From SIG437 sp045648985 (GTDB lineage: Bacteria > Bacillota > Clostridia > UBA1381 > UBA9506), in contig JAZROZ010000004.1 in NCBI GenBank assembly GCA_045648985.1, positions 10,687 to 74,686 of the forward strand: a stretch of DNA of 64,000 nt. Direction: 5' to 3'. The translations under genes and the position numbers were made by a program. Within the stretch, counting starts at the first letter, position 1; every line of letters starts with the position of its first letter. Shown here in pieces: positions 1 through 8,217 of this stretch. A model generated the notes under the pieces. The model was not told the origin of the DNA. It saw only the letters and a list, made by a program, of their open reading frames with translations, and did not search any database.

Positions 1-630
1 AGGCTTTTGACGGCTTTAGTTTGTGGCGGTATCATCGGCTTTGAACGCGGAGGTAATCACCACGAGGCAGGCCTGAGAACACATATGCTTTTATCTCTTG
101 GCTCTGCTTTGGTTATGGTAACAAGCATAAGTCTTGCCGAGTATTATAATATCCCTGCTGAAGTTATGCGAATGAGCGCACAGATAATTTCAGGTATCGG
201 TTTTTTAGGTGCAGGCTCAATCATTGCTGATGGCAACAAAATCAGAGGTATCACAACTGCAGCAGGTCTTTGGACAACTGCTTGCGTGGGAATTACTGTT
301 GGTGCAGGTTTCTATGTTTTAGCAGGATTTACTGTACTTTTGGTGCTTTTTATTATGATAGTTTTAAATCCGCTTTCAGCAAGACTTAAATCATCTTCAA
401 CAAAGCGCAAATTCCATATAGAGCTTAAAAACAAAGCTTTTCTGCAGGAGTTTATAGAAAACATCTCAAGAAAAGATACAAAAGTGATTAACCTTGAATT
501 TAAAAAGCTTGAAAACGGACATCTCTCTGCTATCCTGCAAGTGTCGTTTTCTAAGAAAACTGCTTTTGTTATGCTTATGTCAAAGCTTGCAGAGTCAGAA
601 GAGATTATTTCATTTAAAGAAGTTGAATAA
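1..630 (+). CDS. MgtC/SapB family membrane protein, 5' end cut by the window
   Basis: The frame is open to base 1 and the sequence begins inside the first membrane helix (RLLTALVCGGIIGFERG), so the true start lies upstream. The MgtC signature is visible: GFERG followed by AGLRTHMLLSLGSA, then the glycine-rich stretch SGIGFLGAGSII and GITTAAGLWTTACVG. About four hydrophobic segments fill residues 1-120. The remaining ~85 residues form a soluble tail of the ACT-like kind found in longer MgtC proteins. MgtC relatives are inner-membrane proteins linked to Mg2+ limitation and, in pathogens, to control of the F1Fo ATPase; the role here is unknown. The gene ends just before a symmetrical terminator shared with dtd. 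Confidence 0.85.
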   Translation, partial: RLLTALVCGGIIGFERGGNHHEAGLRTHMLLSLGSALVMVTSISLAEYYNIPAEVMRMSAQIISGIGFLGAGSIIADGNKIRGITTAAGLWTTACVGITVGAGFYVLAGFTVLLVLFIMIVLNPLSARLKSSSTKRKFHIELKNKAFLQEFIENISRKDTKVINLEFKKLENGHLSAILQVSFSKKTAFVMLMSKLAESEEIISFKEVE

Positions 631-642
631 TAAAAATATTAT

Positions 643-670
643 AAAAGCGGTGGGTTAACCCACCGCTTTT
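643..670. terminator. Bidirectional terminator between mgtC-like gene and dtd
   Basis: A perfect palindrome with a GCGGTGGG/CCCACCGC core is flanked by AAAA on one side and TTTT on the other. It sits between the convergent 3' ends of the MgtC-like gene and dtd and overlaps the last codons of dtd. It can serve both directions. Confidence 0.8.
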
Positions 671-1118
671 ACAATATCTCATTGCTATCCAGTAACACCG
701 TAAACGGTCCGTCATTTACCAAAGATACTTTCATATCGGCGCCAAATATTCCGCATTCCACTTTCCCGAAAAGCTCTACGCATCTTGATTTTACGTGTTC
801 GTAAATTTCATCGGCTAAATCAGGCTTTCCTGCCATTACAAAGCTGGGTCTGTTACCCTTTTTGCAGTCTGCATATAAGGTGAACTGAGAAACAACTAAA
901 ACCTCGCCACCCACCTGAGAAATATCAAGATTAATTTTTTCGTTTTCGTCTTCAAAAATTCTCAAACGGCTTACTTTTTCAATCATTTTATCGGCTATCT
1001 CTTTTGTATCGTCATTGGAAACTCCGAGAAAAAGCAGATAACCCTTTCCTATTTCGCCAACAGTTTTATTATCTACTTTGACTTTAGCTTCTAAAACTCT
1101 TTGTATTACAATTTTCAA
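669..1118 (-). CDS. dtd: D-aminoacyl-tRNA deacylase
   Basis: At 149 residues it has the normal length for DTD. It hydrolyses D-aminoacyl (and glycyl-mischarged) tRNA in the cytosol, recycling tRNA and keeping D-amino acids out of proteins. Both active-site motifs are present: SQFTLYADCKKGNRPSF, carrying the SQxTL element, and the C-terminal NDGPFT, which is the cross-subunit GPxT cis-proline motif. The start MKIVIQRV is the family start. It lies on its own between two hairpin terminators, so it is probably transcribed from a promoter in or after the 1118-1166 gap or by read-through from wecB. Confidence 0.95.
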   Translation of the reverse strand: MKIVIQRVLEAKVKVDNKTVGEIGKGYLLFLGVSNDDTKEIADKMIEKVSRLRIFEDENEKINLDISQVGGEVLVVSQFTLYADCKKGNRPSFVMAGKPDLADEIYEHVKSRCVELFGKVECGIFGADMKVSLVNDGPFTVLLDSNEIL

Positions 1119-1136
1119 AACAAATTCTCCTCTATC

Positions 1137-1162
1137 AAAAAAGGTGGCAATGCCACCCTTTT
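1137..1162 (-). terminator. Terminator after wecB
   Basis: Inverted repeat GGTGGCA/TGCCACC with A-rich and T-rich flanks. It lies directly after the wecB stop on the minus strand and closes the tagO-wecB transcript. Confidence 0.7.
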
Positions 1163-1166
1163 ATTA

Positions 1167-2318
1167 TTAATATGTGAAATCTTGTGGTCTATCACCCAAT
1201 CCAAAATAGTGAAGTATCGCATCAACCGTGCGGCGTGATGCACTTCCGTCACCATATGGGTTTACTGCGTGAGACATTTCGTCATACTTACTGCTGTCAT
1301 CTAAAAGCTCGTTTGCTAAATTAAGTATTACTTCTTCATCTACACCTGCAAGCTTAACTGTTCCCGCATAGATTGCTTCAGGTCTTTCAGTTTCATTTCT
1401 GAGTACCAAAACAGGCTTACCAAGTGATGGTGCTTCTTCCTGAAGTCCGCCTGAGTCGGTCATTACCATATAGCATCTGCCCATCAGGTTATGGAGCTCT
1501 TCGACATCTACAGGGTCTATTAAGTGAATTCTGTCATGCGCACCCAAAATATCAAATGCCACTTCTCTTACCAGAGGGTTAAGATGAACAGGATATACAA
1601 CCTCTACGTCTTCATGGCTTTCCACCATTTTGAGTATCGCTCTGCAGATGTTCTTTAGCGGCTCGCCTAAATTTTCACGTCTGTGAGCCGTTACTAAAAC
1701 TACTCTGTTATTATCATAGTCAATCTGTCGCAGTGCTTCATTTTCAAATACGTAATCGTCCTTTACAGTCATCTTTACTGCATCAATTACAGTATTTCCT
1801 GTTATATATATTGCATCTTCATTTACCGCTTCTTTTAAAAGGTGGTTTTTATTGTTTTCGGTTGGCGCAAAGAAAAGGTCTGCTATTGATGTTACAAGCT
1901 TTCTGTTCATTTCTTCAGGGTACGGCGAATATTTATCATATGTTCTCAGGCCTGCTTCAACATGACCTACCCTTGCCTGACAGTAAAAGGCAGCAAGCGC
2001 ACCTGCAAAGGTTGTTGTTGTGTCGCCGTGAACTAAGACAATATCAGGCTTAACCTTTTTTATCACTTCTTCTAACCCCATAAGCACTCTTGATGTAATC
2101 TGCGAAAGTGTCTGTTTTTCCTGCATAACGTCAAGGTCATAGTCAGGTGTGATATTAAAGCGCTCTAAAACCTGGTCAAGCATCTGTCTGTGCTGCGCTG
2201 TGACACACACGATTGACTCTATCTCTTCTCTCTTTTCAAGTTCTTTTACAAGAGGTGCCATTTTGATTGCTTCCGGTCTTGTACCGAAAACTGTCATAAC
2301 CTTAATTTTCTTTGTCAT
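1167..2318 (-). CDS. wecB: UDP-N-acetylglucosamine 2-epimerase (non-hydrolysing)
   Basis: 383 residues, the usual size for WecB/MnaA. It interconverts UDP-GlcNAc and UDP-ManNAc in the cytosol, supplying ManNAc for teichoic-acid linkage units or capsule. Recognisable elements are the N-terminal VFGTRPEAIKMAPL, the HGDTTTTFAGALAAFY and GHVEAGLRT loops, and the nucleotide-binding DSGGLQEEAP plus RNETERPE near the C-terminus. It overlaps the 3' end of the upstream polyprenyl-phosphate sugar transferase by 17 bp, so the two are co-transcribed and act in the same wall-glycan pathway. The symbol mnaA is used in Gram-positives. Confidence 0.95.
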   Translation of the reverse strand: MTKKIKVMTVFGTRPEAIKMAPLVKELEKREEIESIVCVTAQHRQMLDQVLERFNITPDYDLDVMQEKQTLSQITSRVLMGLEEVIKKVKPDIVLVHGDTTTTFAGALAAFYCQARVGHVEAGLRTYDKYSPYPEEMNRKLVTSIADLFFAPTENNKNHLLKEAVNEDAIYITGNTVIDAVKMTVKDDYVFENEALRQIDYDNNRVVLVTAHRRENLGEPLKNICRAILKMVESHEDVEVVYPVHLNPLVREVAFDILGAHDRIHLIDPVDVEELHNLMGRCYMVMTDSGGLQEEAPSLGKPVLVLRNETERPEAIYAGTVKLAGVDEEVILNLANELLDDSSKYDEMSHAVNPYGDGSASRRTVDAILHYFGLGDRPQDFTY

Positions 2319-3414
2319 CTTCTGCCTCCTGTTTTATATCTTCTTTATTTTCTTCTATATGAGCGTCTTCTTTATCTAAGAACGTAAATGCAAAGAAAGC
2401 GAATAAAAGTACTGAAAGTAGTAAAACAAGTGCTCTTTTAAAGCCTGTTACAATCATTACAATAGCGCTTGCAGCCAGTATCGCGCTGAGTCCGTAGAGA
2501 ATTATTACCGTTGTTCTGTGGGAAAAACCCAAATCAATCAGTCTGTGATGAAGATGTCCTCTGTCAGGCGCCATAATTGGCTGACGTTTGATTATTCTTC
2601 TTATGATTGCAAATAATGTATCAAAAATCGGAAGTCCTAAAACTAAAAACGGCACACTGAATGCAAGATACATCTTAAACGGTCCCTGAATTGATATACA
2701 AGAGAGCACAAATCCTAAAAACAACGCACCGCTATCGCCCATAAAGAGCTTAGACGGATTGAAGTTATAGGGCAAAAATCCAAAGCATGCACCGGCTAAA
2801 GCCGCCGCCAGTATCAGCAGGTTTACAACTGTTATGTGCTGAATCATCAGAACTGACAAAAGTGCAATAGCTGCAATCGACGATATTCCTGCAGCTAAGC
2901 CATCTAAGCCGTCTATTAAGTTAACGGCATTTGTCACGCCGACAATCCAGAATATTGTGCCTATTACTGAAATCCACTTTGGAAGCAGGATATATGGGTC
3001 AACAGCAAAAGGATTTGACAAAAAGCCTATTCTCACACCAAACAGCACGGGAATTGATGCCGCTACTATCTGGATTAAGAACTTAAACCATGCTTTTCTC
3101 GGTTTGATATCGTCAAACACACCAAGCACCATTACCATTGTTGCACCAATCAGGATGCCTATTAGTTGTTTACTTGATGCTGTTGGTGTAAATATATTTC
3201 CAAAACAAAGCACACCTACCAAAAAACCGAAATATATGGCTATTCCGCCAAGTCTTGCCTTTGGTGTCTTATGCATTCTGCGTTTGTCCTTTGGTACATC
3301 AACTGCTCCAACCTTAAATGCTACCTTTTGTGCTATCGGAGTTGCGGTGAATGTCATTATAAATGCTACTATAAATGCAAATATCGTAAATAAGCTTGAG
3401 TCAGTTTTGAACAT
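2302..3414 (-). CDS. tagO: Undecaprenyl-phosphate GlcNAc-1-phosphate transferase (TagO/WecA family)
   Basis: 370 residues with about ten hydrophobic helices. The family transfers GlcNAc-1-phosphate from UDP-GlcNAc to undecaprenyl phosphate at the membrane, the first step in wall teichoic acid or related glycan synthesis. Family marks are DVPKDKRRMHK with RLGGIAIYFG, the DD pair in GVFDDIKP, GLDGLAAG, the catalytic FMGDSGALFLGF and the WecA-type histidine loop GHLHHRL. A charged tail rich in Glu/Asp/Lys ends the protein. It is first in a two-gene operon with wecB and has its own promoter at 3481-3509. Whether the product feeds teichoic acid or another polymer is not shown here. Confidence 0.92.
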   Translation of the reverse strand: MFKTDSSLFTIFAFIVAFIMTFTATPIAQKVAFKVGAVDVPKDKRRMHKTPKARLGGIAIYFGFLVGVLCFGNIFTPTASSKQLIGILIGATMVMVLGVFDDIKPRKAWFKFLIQIVAASIPVLFGVRIGFLSNPFAVDPYILLPKWISVIGTIFWIVGVTNAVNLIDGLDGLAAGISSIAAIALLSVLMIQHITVVNLLILAAALAGACFGFLPYNFNPSKLFMGDSGALFLGFVLSCISIQGPFKMYLAFSVPFLVLGLPIFDTLFAIIRRIIKRQPIMAPDRGHLHHRLIDLGFSHRTTVIILYGLSAILAASAIVMIVTGFKRALVLLLSVLLFAFFAFTFLDKEDAHIEENKEDIKQEAEDDKEN

Positions 3415-3480
3415 TATTAAATCGCTCCTAATTTTTCATTTGGTAATAAGCTTAAAAAACGCCACAAATTATCAGTTTCC

Positions 3481-3509
3481 ATTATACATTTTTTTACCAT
3501 AATTGTCAA
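3481..3509 (-). promoter_or_regulatory. Sigma-A promoter of tagO-wecB
   Basis: On the minus strand TTGACA (3509-3504) and TATAAT (3486-3481) are separated by exactly 17 bp. Both hexamers match the consensus fully, about 65 bp upstream of the tagO start. Confidence 0.85.
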
Positions 3510-3572
3510 CCTTTTATAGCTTTTGTTTACATATTTATCCCATAAAATTTTATTACATTTTTATTACCAATA

Positions 3573-3601
3573 TTGACCTTTTTCGACTTTTGTGTTATCA
3601 T
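3573..3601 (+). promoter_or_regulatory. Sigma-A promoter of the AbrB-type regulator
   Basis: TTGACC and TATCAT are separated by 17 bp, and the start codon follows 36 bp after the -10. It is divergent from the tagO promoter, with the two -35 elements about 65 bp apart. Confidence 0.75.
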
Positions 3602-3636
3602 AGGCTTGTAAACTTTCAGGAAGGATGTAGAACAAG

Positions 3637-3876
3637 ATGAAATCAACAGGTATTGTCAGAAAAGTAGATGAATTAGGTCGTGTAGTAATTCCGAAAGAGC
3701 TTAGAAAAACGCTTGATATTGCTGAGAAAGACGGCATGGAAATATACGTTGACGGTAATGCAATTATTCTTAAAAAATATGAACCATCATGCATATTCTG
3801 CGGAAGTGGGACAGATGTATTCAGTTTTAAAGGAAGAAATATTTGCTCACGTTGCTTAGAAGAAATTAAAAAATAA
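3637..3876 (+). CDS. AbrB/SpoVT-family transition-state regulator
   Basis: 79 residues. The first ~47 form the swapped-hairpin AbrB DNA-binding domain, recognisable from MKSTGIVRKVDELGRVVIPKELR. The C-terminal part carries two CxxC pairs (CIFCGSG and CSRC), the arrangement of the AbrB C-terminal dimerisation domain in clostridial homologues. Such proteins repress stationary-phase and sporulation genes during growth in Bacillus. An AAGGA ribosome site lies 10 bp before the ATG. The gene is monocistronic between its own promoter and terminator. Which AbrB paralogue it corresponds to cannot be told from this sequence. Confidence 0.9.
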   Translation: MKSTGIVRKVDELGRVVIPKELRKTLDIAEKDGMEIYVDGNAIILKKYEPSCIFCGSGTDVFSFKGRNICSRCLEEIKK

Positions 3877-3894
3877 ATGATAAAAAATATTTTA

Positions 3895-3926
3895 CCCCGA
3901 AACAATTATATTGTTTCGGGGTTTTT
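3895..3926 (+). terminator. Terminator after the AbrB-type regulator
   Basis: A 12-bp stem (CCCCGAAACAAT with ATTGTTTCGGGG) is followed by TTTTT. A strong intrinsic terminator 18 bp after the stop codon. Confidence 0.9.
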
Positions 3927-3953
3927 ATGTTTTGGGGATGTAAAAAATGTCCA

Positions 3954-4475
3954 TTACAGTTTTTCTGCAACATTTATAATTCTCTTTTTCTTTCTTTTAG
4001 CGTAGTCATATGCAATAGCTGTACCTGATTTTGGTTGATAATCTGATAAAAATCTTTTCCCTTTTTTTCGTCTTGGCGGCAGGTAATCTTCCTTGTAATA
4101 TACGATACAAATATCCGATTTATCAATCATTTCATAGTTGCGATTTATATAAGATGTCGCACCTGCATTTATTACACTTTCTGGAAAGTATGTTTCTTCA
4201 CAACTTTCCAGAAGATAGTTTTCGTAATCTTTATCTATATATTGATACTCAGCACGCACATAAATTCTTTTGATGTGCGGATGCTTTTCCTTTTTCTTGC
4301 AAAGAACTTCACGGCACAAGTCGTCAAACTCACTTTGACTTCCAAAAAGGAAAGTGTTAACATTTTCTTCTGTTATAAGATTTTCAATTATTTCTGTCAG
4401 TTTTTCTTTTACTTCTTCTTTTTCCGTAAACTTTCTGTGTCCAAATATGCAACAAGCCTTTTTCTCTGTTTCCAT
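3954..4475 (-). CDS. SLOG/DUF1273-like nucleotide-fold protein of unknown function
   Basis: 173 residues starting at METEKKACC. I chose this ATG because a GGGGAA ribosome site precedes it; the frame opens 12 codons earlier, inside a terminator hairpin. The N-terminus CCIFGHRKF and the later GSQSEFDDLCREV, ATSYINRNYEMIDKSDICIVYY and GTAIAYDYAKRKKK resemble the DprA-like Rossmann (SLOG/YpsA, DUF1273) proteins, which are thought to bind nucleotide-derived ligands. No enzymatic residue can be named. The gene sits directly behind a ~230-nt structured leader that ends in a terminator, so expression may be attenuated. Function is not known. Confidence 0.7.
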   Translation of the reverse strand: METEKKACCIFGHRKFTEKEEVKEKLTEIIENLITEENVNTFLFGSQSEFDDLCREVLCKKKEKHPHIKRIYVRAEYQYIDKDYENYLLESCEETYFPESVINAGATSYINRNYEMIDKSDICIVYYKEDYLPPRRKKGKRFLSDYQPKSGTAIAYDYAKRKKKRIINVAEKL

Positions 4476-4491
4476 ACTATTCCCCGCTAAA

Positions 4492-4720
4492 TAAAAAAGT
4501 GCGTAACCCACCCGAAAGCAGAGTCACGCACAAAAAACGTACATCTTGATTTCAGGTAAAGTCACCACAACATTTAACCTCAATACATCTAATATAACAC
4601 CTAAAGGTACGCTTAAGAGTATGATGAAACAAGAGTGTACGCTTTTTACATAGCGTACCTCTCAAGCGCAACTTTATTCAATTAGATGTCTGTTTTTTGA
4701 CAGTCGTTAAATATTGTGGT
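4492..4720 (-). ncRNA. Highly structured RNA or attenuating leader upstream of the SLOG-type gene
   Basis: A consensus promoter (4756-4727) fires into this non-coding stretch. Long-range pairing is visible: 14 bp between 4719-4706 and 4578-4565 (one G-U), then 9 perfect bp between 4689-4681 and 4593-4585. Inside these is an 11-bp arm (GCGCTTGAGAG with CTCTTAAGCGT) capped by a GTACGCT/AGCGTAC hairpin. The RNA ends with an 11-bp GC-rich hairpin (4531-4521 with 4509-4499) and a U tract. The rod with internal loops recalls 6S RNA architecture. Alternatively it is a riboswitch-like leader, because the terminator ends only ~18 nt before the next start codon. I cannot match it to a named family. Confidence 0.6.
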
Positions 4721-4726
4721 AGATAT

Positions 4727-4756
4727 AGTATATCACAATTTAATTATTTTATCAAG
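4727..4756 (-). promoter_or_regulatory. Promoter of the structured RNA
   Basis: On the minus strand TTGATA and TATACT are separated by 17-18 bp. No reading frame follows for about 245 nt, which is why the product is read as an RNA or long leader. Confidence 0.75.
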
Positions 4757-4758
4757 AT

Positions 4759-4791
4759 AAAAAAACACATTCCTGCAGGGAATGTGTTTTT
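4759..4791 (-). terminator. Terminator of the dnaD-tlyA operon
   Basis: An ACACATTCC/GGAATGTGT type stem flanked by A5 and T5, 12 bp after the tlyA stop. It closes the operon that runs leftward from 9185. Confidence 0.85.
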
Positions 4792-4802
4792 ACGATTTTT
4801 AA

Positions 4803-5621
4803 TTATTTATCTAAATTTTCGTGAGATTTTGTTACTACATTTTCCTTATCTTCGTCTGTTATCAAAGTTTCTGCGCCCTTTTTCATATAGAGGAGATATT
4901 CAATATTTCCCTCAGGGCCTTTGATTGGCGAAAAGTCGATGCCAATGAGTCCAAAGCCTAAGCTTTGAGCAAAGTCTGTTATTTCCATAACGACTTCTTT
5001 ATGAACGGCAATATCTCTTACTACACCTTTTTTGCCGACTTTTTCTCTGCCTGCTTCAAACTGCGGTTTTATTAAAACTACCGCTTCGCCGCTATTTTCT
5101 AAAAGCTCATAGGCAACAGGAAGTACAAGCTTTAGCGATATGAACGAAACATCAACACTGAAAAAGTCGATTATGTCGGGTATGTCTTCCTTTTTGACAT
5201 ATCTTATGTTTGTGCGCTCCATACACACAACGCGCTCGTCGGTACGCAGCTTCCACGCAAGCTGACCATAGCCTACGTCTATTGCATAAACTTTTTTAGC
5301 GCCGTTTTGGAGCATTACATCAGTAAATCCGCCTGTTGATGCACCTATGTCCATACACGTAAGGCCATCAAAACTGATACCCCACACGTCAACAGATTTT
5401 TCAAGCTTTAAGCCGCCGCGACTGACATATTTTAAAGTCTTGCCGCGTATTTCAACCTTTTGACCGTCCGTTATCACCGTGCCTGCTTTGTCACACTTCT
5501 GATTGTCAACATAGACAACACCTGCCATAATGAGTGACTTTGCTTTTTCGCGTGTCAAATCTTCGTTATTTTCTGCTAAATATACATCAAGTCTTATTTT
5601 TTCGCTCAATACTTCCACCAT
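4803..5621 (-). CDS. tlyA: TlyA-family rRNA 2'-O-methyltransferase
   Basis: About 272 residues: an N-terminal S4 RNA-binding domain (IRLDVYLAENNEDLTREKAKSL) and a C-terminal FtsJ-type SAM methyltransferase with the GG-containing motif CMDIGASTGGFTDVML, then VYAIDVGYGQL and the DFFSVDVSFISL strand. TlyA proteins methylate 2'-O positions of 16S and 23S rRNA. The ATG overlaps nth by 35 bp and has no clear ribosome site; a TTG four codons in, at 5609, is preceded by GGTGG and gives a start closer to the family (LSEKIRLDVYL), so either is possible. Last gene of the dnaD operon. Confidence 0.9.
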   Translation of the reverse strand: MVEVLSEKIRLDVYLAENNEDLTREKAKSLIMAGVVYVDNQKCDKAGTVITDGQKVEIRGKTLKYVSRGGLKLEKSVDVWGISFDGLTCMDIGASTGGFTDVMLQNGAKKVYAIDVGYGQLAWKLRTDERVVCMERTNIRYVKKEDIPDIIDFFSVDVSFISLKLVLPVAYELLENSGEAVVLIKPQFEAGREKVGKKGVVRDIAVHKEVVMEITDFAQSLGFGLIGIDFSPIKGPEGNIEYLLYMKKGAETLITDEDKENVVTKSHENLDK

Positions 5622-6237
5622 ACTTACAAATTTTTTTAAGCCCGCACTCTGTGCACTTCGGTCTGTTTGCTATGCAGACTGCCCTGCCGTGATAGACAAG
5701 ACAGTGGCAAAACTGACTGCCGTATTCACTTGGCACAATCTTTTTTAAATCCATCTCGATTTTTGTGGGGTCAGAACTGTTTGTAAGTCCTATTAAGTTT
5801 GTTATTCTTTTTGCGTGAGTATCTACAACTATTGCAGGCTTTTTAAATACATCACCAAGTATCAGGTTAGCAGTTTTTCTGCCGACACCTGATAAGCTCA
5901 AAAGCTCCTCCATAGTATCGGGAACCTTGCCTGAAAAGTCAGATATGAGCTTTTTTGAGCAGTTTATGATATTTTTTGCCTTGTTATGATAAAAGCCTGT
6001 GGAGCGGATGTCCTGCTCTAACTCTTTTAGGTCAGCTTTAGCAAAAGCATAAACATCGGGATATTTTTTAAACAAACCCTCTGTTACGATGTTTACCCTT
6101 GCATCTGTGCACTGAGCGGCAAGTATCGTGGCAATTAAAAGCTCAAAAGGTGTTCTGTAGTTAAGCGTGCAGTCTGCATCTTTATACTCTTTGTCAAAAT
6201 ACTCTTTTATAAACAGTACTTTTTCTTTTTTCGTCAT
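5587..6237 (-). CDS. nth: Endonuclease III
   Basis: 216 residues, the standard length. A bifunctional DNA glycosylase/AP lyase that removes oxidised pyrimidines. The helix-hairpin-helix LSGVGRKTANLILG contains the catalytic Lys, and the catalytic Asp is in VVDTHAKRI. The C-terminal iron-sulphur loop has the classical spacing C-x6-C-x2-C-x5-C (CIANRPKCTECGLKKIC). The start abuts the prs stop and the 3' end overlaps tlyA, showing tight translational coupling within the operon. Confidence 0.96.
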   Translation of the reverse strand: MTKKEKVLFIKEYFDKEYKDADCTLNYRTPFELLIATILAAQCTDARVNIVTEGLFKKYPDVYAFAKADLKELEQDIRSTGFYHNKAKNIINCSKKLISDFSGKVPDTMEELLSLSGVGRKTANLILGDVFKKPAIVVDTHAKRITNLIGLTNSSDPTKIEMDLKKIVPSEYGSQFCHCLVYHGRAVCIANRPKCTECGLKKICKYGGSIERKNKT

Positions 6238-7193
6238 CAGTTAAATATCTCACTTAAAGAAATGTCACCGTCTATCCTCTTGATTGCTTCTGCAAATGCA
6301 GGTGCAACAGATAAAATCTTGATTTTGTCAATCTTCTTTTCTTCTGTCAGCGGAATTGTATCTAAAGCTACAAGCTCTTTTATGGGGGAGTCTTCAATTC
6401 TTTCTATTGCAGGACCTGAAAGGACTGCGTGAGTACAGCAAGCATAAACCTCTAATGCTCCTCTTTCCTTTAATGCCTTAGCACCGTTTACGATTGTTCC
6501 TGCTGTGTCAATCATATCGTCAACTAAGATAACCTTTTTATCTTTTATATCACCGATGATGTTCATAACCTCTGATACATTAGGTTTTGGACGGCGTTTG
6601 TCGATGATTGCAATCGGCACGTTTAATCTTGATGCATAGTTTCTTGCTCTTGTTACGCTGCCTAAATCAGGTGATACTACAACGAAATCCTGTATTTCGT
6701 CCTTGAATTTTTCAAGGTAATATGACGAAATTATCGGAGCACCAACTAAGTGGTCAAGCGGGATATTGAAAAAACCCTGAATCTGTGCTGCGTGAAGGTC
6801 CATTGTTAAGACTCTGTCAGCGCCCGCCGCAGTTAAAAGGTCTGCTACAAGCTTTGCTGAAATCGGGTCACGTGCTTTTGATTTTCTGTCCTGACGTGCA
6901 TAGCCAAAATATGGCATAACTGCAGTTATTCTGCCTGCAGACGCGCGCTTGAAGGCATCAATCATAATTAAAAGCTCCATTAAATTATCGTTTACAGGAT
7001 TACAGGTTGACTGTACGATGAACACATCAGAGCCTCTTACTGTTTCGTAGATGTTTACAGAAATTTCACCGTCTGAAAACATTGAAACCGATGAATCACC
7101 TACACCTACACCTAAAAGGCGAGCAATATCTGCCGCGAGCTGTGGGTGTGAGTTACAGGAAAAAATTTTGACATCTTTGCCGTGAGTTACCAT
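6237..7193 (-). CDS. prs: Ribose-phosphate pyrophosphokinase
   Basis: 318 residues, full length. It makes PRPP from ribose-5-phosphate and ATP for purine, pyrimidine, His and NAD synthesis. Seen: the metal and ATP loop PYFGYARQDRKSKARDPIS, the MDLHAAQIQGFF element, the flexible-loop region DKRRPKPN and the PRPP-binding signature VILVDDMIDTAGTIV. It lies 22 bp downstream of dnaI in the same operon. Linking PRPP synthesis with replication-initiation genes is the operon's only unusual touch. Confidence 0.97.
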   Translation of the reverse strand: MVTHGKDVKIFSCNSHPQLAADIARLLGVGVGDSSVSMFSDGEISVNIYETVRGSDVFIVQSTCNPVNDNLMELLIMIDAFKRASAGRITAVMPYFGYARQDRKSKARDPISAKLVADLLTAAGADRVLTMDLHAAQIQGFFNIPLDHLVGAPIISSYYLEKFKDEIQDFVVVSPDLGSVTRARNYASRLNVPIAIIDKRRPKPNVSEVMNIIGDIKDKKVILVDDMIDTAGTIVNGAKALKERGALEVYACCTHAVLSGPAIERIEDSPIKELVALDTIPLTEEKKIDKIKILSVAPAFAEAIKRIDGDISLSEIFN

Positions 7194-7215
7194 GTGGAAT
7201 TATCCCCCTTGTATA

Positions 7216-8217
7216 TTAATTTAATTCAGATTTCTTAAGACGTATATCATCGCCGATAAACTGCACAATTCTGTAATTTCCCATTATCCTTGAGATTACT
7301 CTGTCTGTGTATTTTTCAGCGAGCGCCGCTATATCTAAATTTGTGTTTATAATTGTTTTTTTGTTTAAAATCATTCTCGAATTGATTATATCAAAAAGCG
7401 CCGCGTTTGTATAGCTTGTGGAAAATTCGCTTCCCAAATCGTCTAAAATCAAAAGGTCGGCTTCATAGAGCTTTTCTGTTTTATCCTTTAAGCCGTCAAT
7501 ATCGCTTGTACGTTTAAATTTATAATCTTCAAGCATTGAAAAAATCTTGTATGTTGTTTCGTATATCACAGAATAGCCGTTTTTTATCAATTCCTTAGCG
7601 ATACACGTAGATATGAACGTTTTGCCAAGACCTGGCTCACCCCAGAACAAAAGATTTTCAGATGAAGTATCAAATTCTTTTATAAAGCTCATACAAAGCT
7701 CTAATATGTTTTTCATATGCGCTCTCGGTGAAACACCGTATCGTACGTCAACCTCTTCTGAATATACATCGAGTGAAAATGTTTTAAAGCTTTGATTTCT
7801 AAGCTGCTTTGAAAGGTTTGAGCTTTCAAACGATTTTAAAATCATTTTCCTTTTAAAGCATTCGCAGTCTTTTCCGTCTGCTATTCCCGTATCGCGACAT
7901 TTATCACACATAAATCGCTCGGATAGCTCGTCTGATGCAAAGCCGTTTTCTACTAAAAGTGTATTTCTTTTTAAAAGCAGAGCTTTTTGCTCTTCGCGAA
8001 GCGCTGAAAACTTTAGTGAGAGTGTGTCCTTAGATGATTTTAAGCCAAGCTCAAAAATCTTAAGACCGATATTTTTTATCTCTTTGTCTATTTGCTCTAT
8101 TTGGGGAACTTTTAAAAATACTCTTCTTTTTCTTTCTTCTAAATCCTGCGCATTATGGCGTCTGATTTCATCATATTCTTCAGAAACAAGAAAATAAAGA
8201 TTTTTATCATATGACAT
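7216..8217 (-). CDS. dnaI: Helicase loader-type AAA+ ATPase (DnaI/DnaC family)
   Basis: 333 residues. The N-terminal third is coiled and ends in a cysteine cluster (CDKCRDTGIADGKDCECF) like the zinc-binding helicase-interaction domain of DnaI. The C-terminal AAA+ core has Walker A GEPGLGKTF and Walker B LLILDDLGSEF followed by INTNLDIAAL and the arginine-containing RVISRIMG. The family loads the replicative helicase at the origin or at restart sites. It starts at the stop of the dnaD gene and pairs with it, as the primosome genes do in Firmicutes. The symbol is by family and context. Confidence 0.88.
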   Translation of the reverse strand: MSYDKNLYFLVSEEYDEIRRHNAQDLEERKRRVFLKVPQIEQIDKEIKNIGLKIFELGLKSSKDTLSLKFSALREEQKALLLKRNTLLVENGFASDELSERFMCDKCRDTGIADGKDCECFKRKMILKSFESSNLSKQLRNQSFKTFSLDVYSEEVDVRYGVSPRAHMKNILELCMSFIKEFDTSSENLLFWGEPGLGKTFISTCIAKELIKNGYSVIYETTYKIFSMLEDYKFKRTSDIDGLKDKTEKLYEADLLILDDLGSEFSTSYTNAALFDIINSRMILNKKTIINTNLDIAALAEKYTDRVISRIMGNYRIVQFIGDDIRLKKSELN

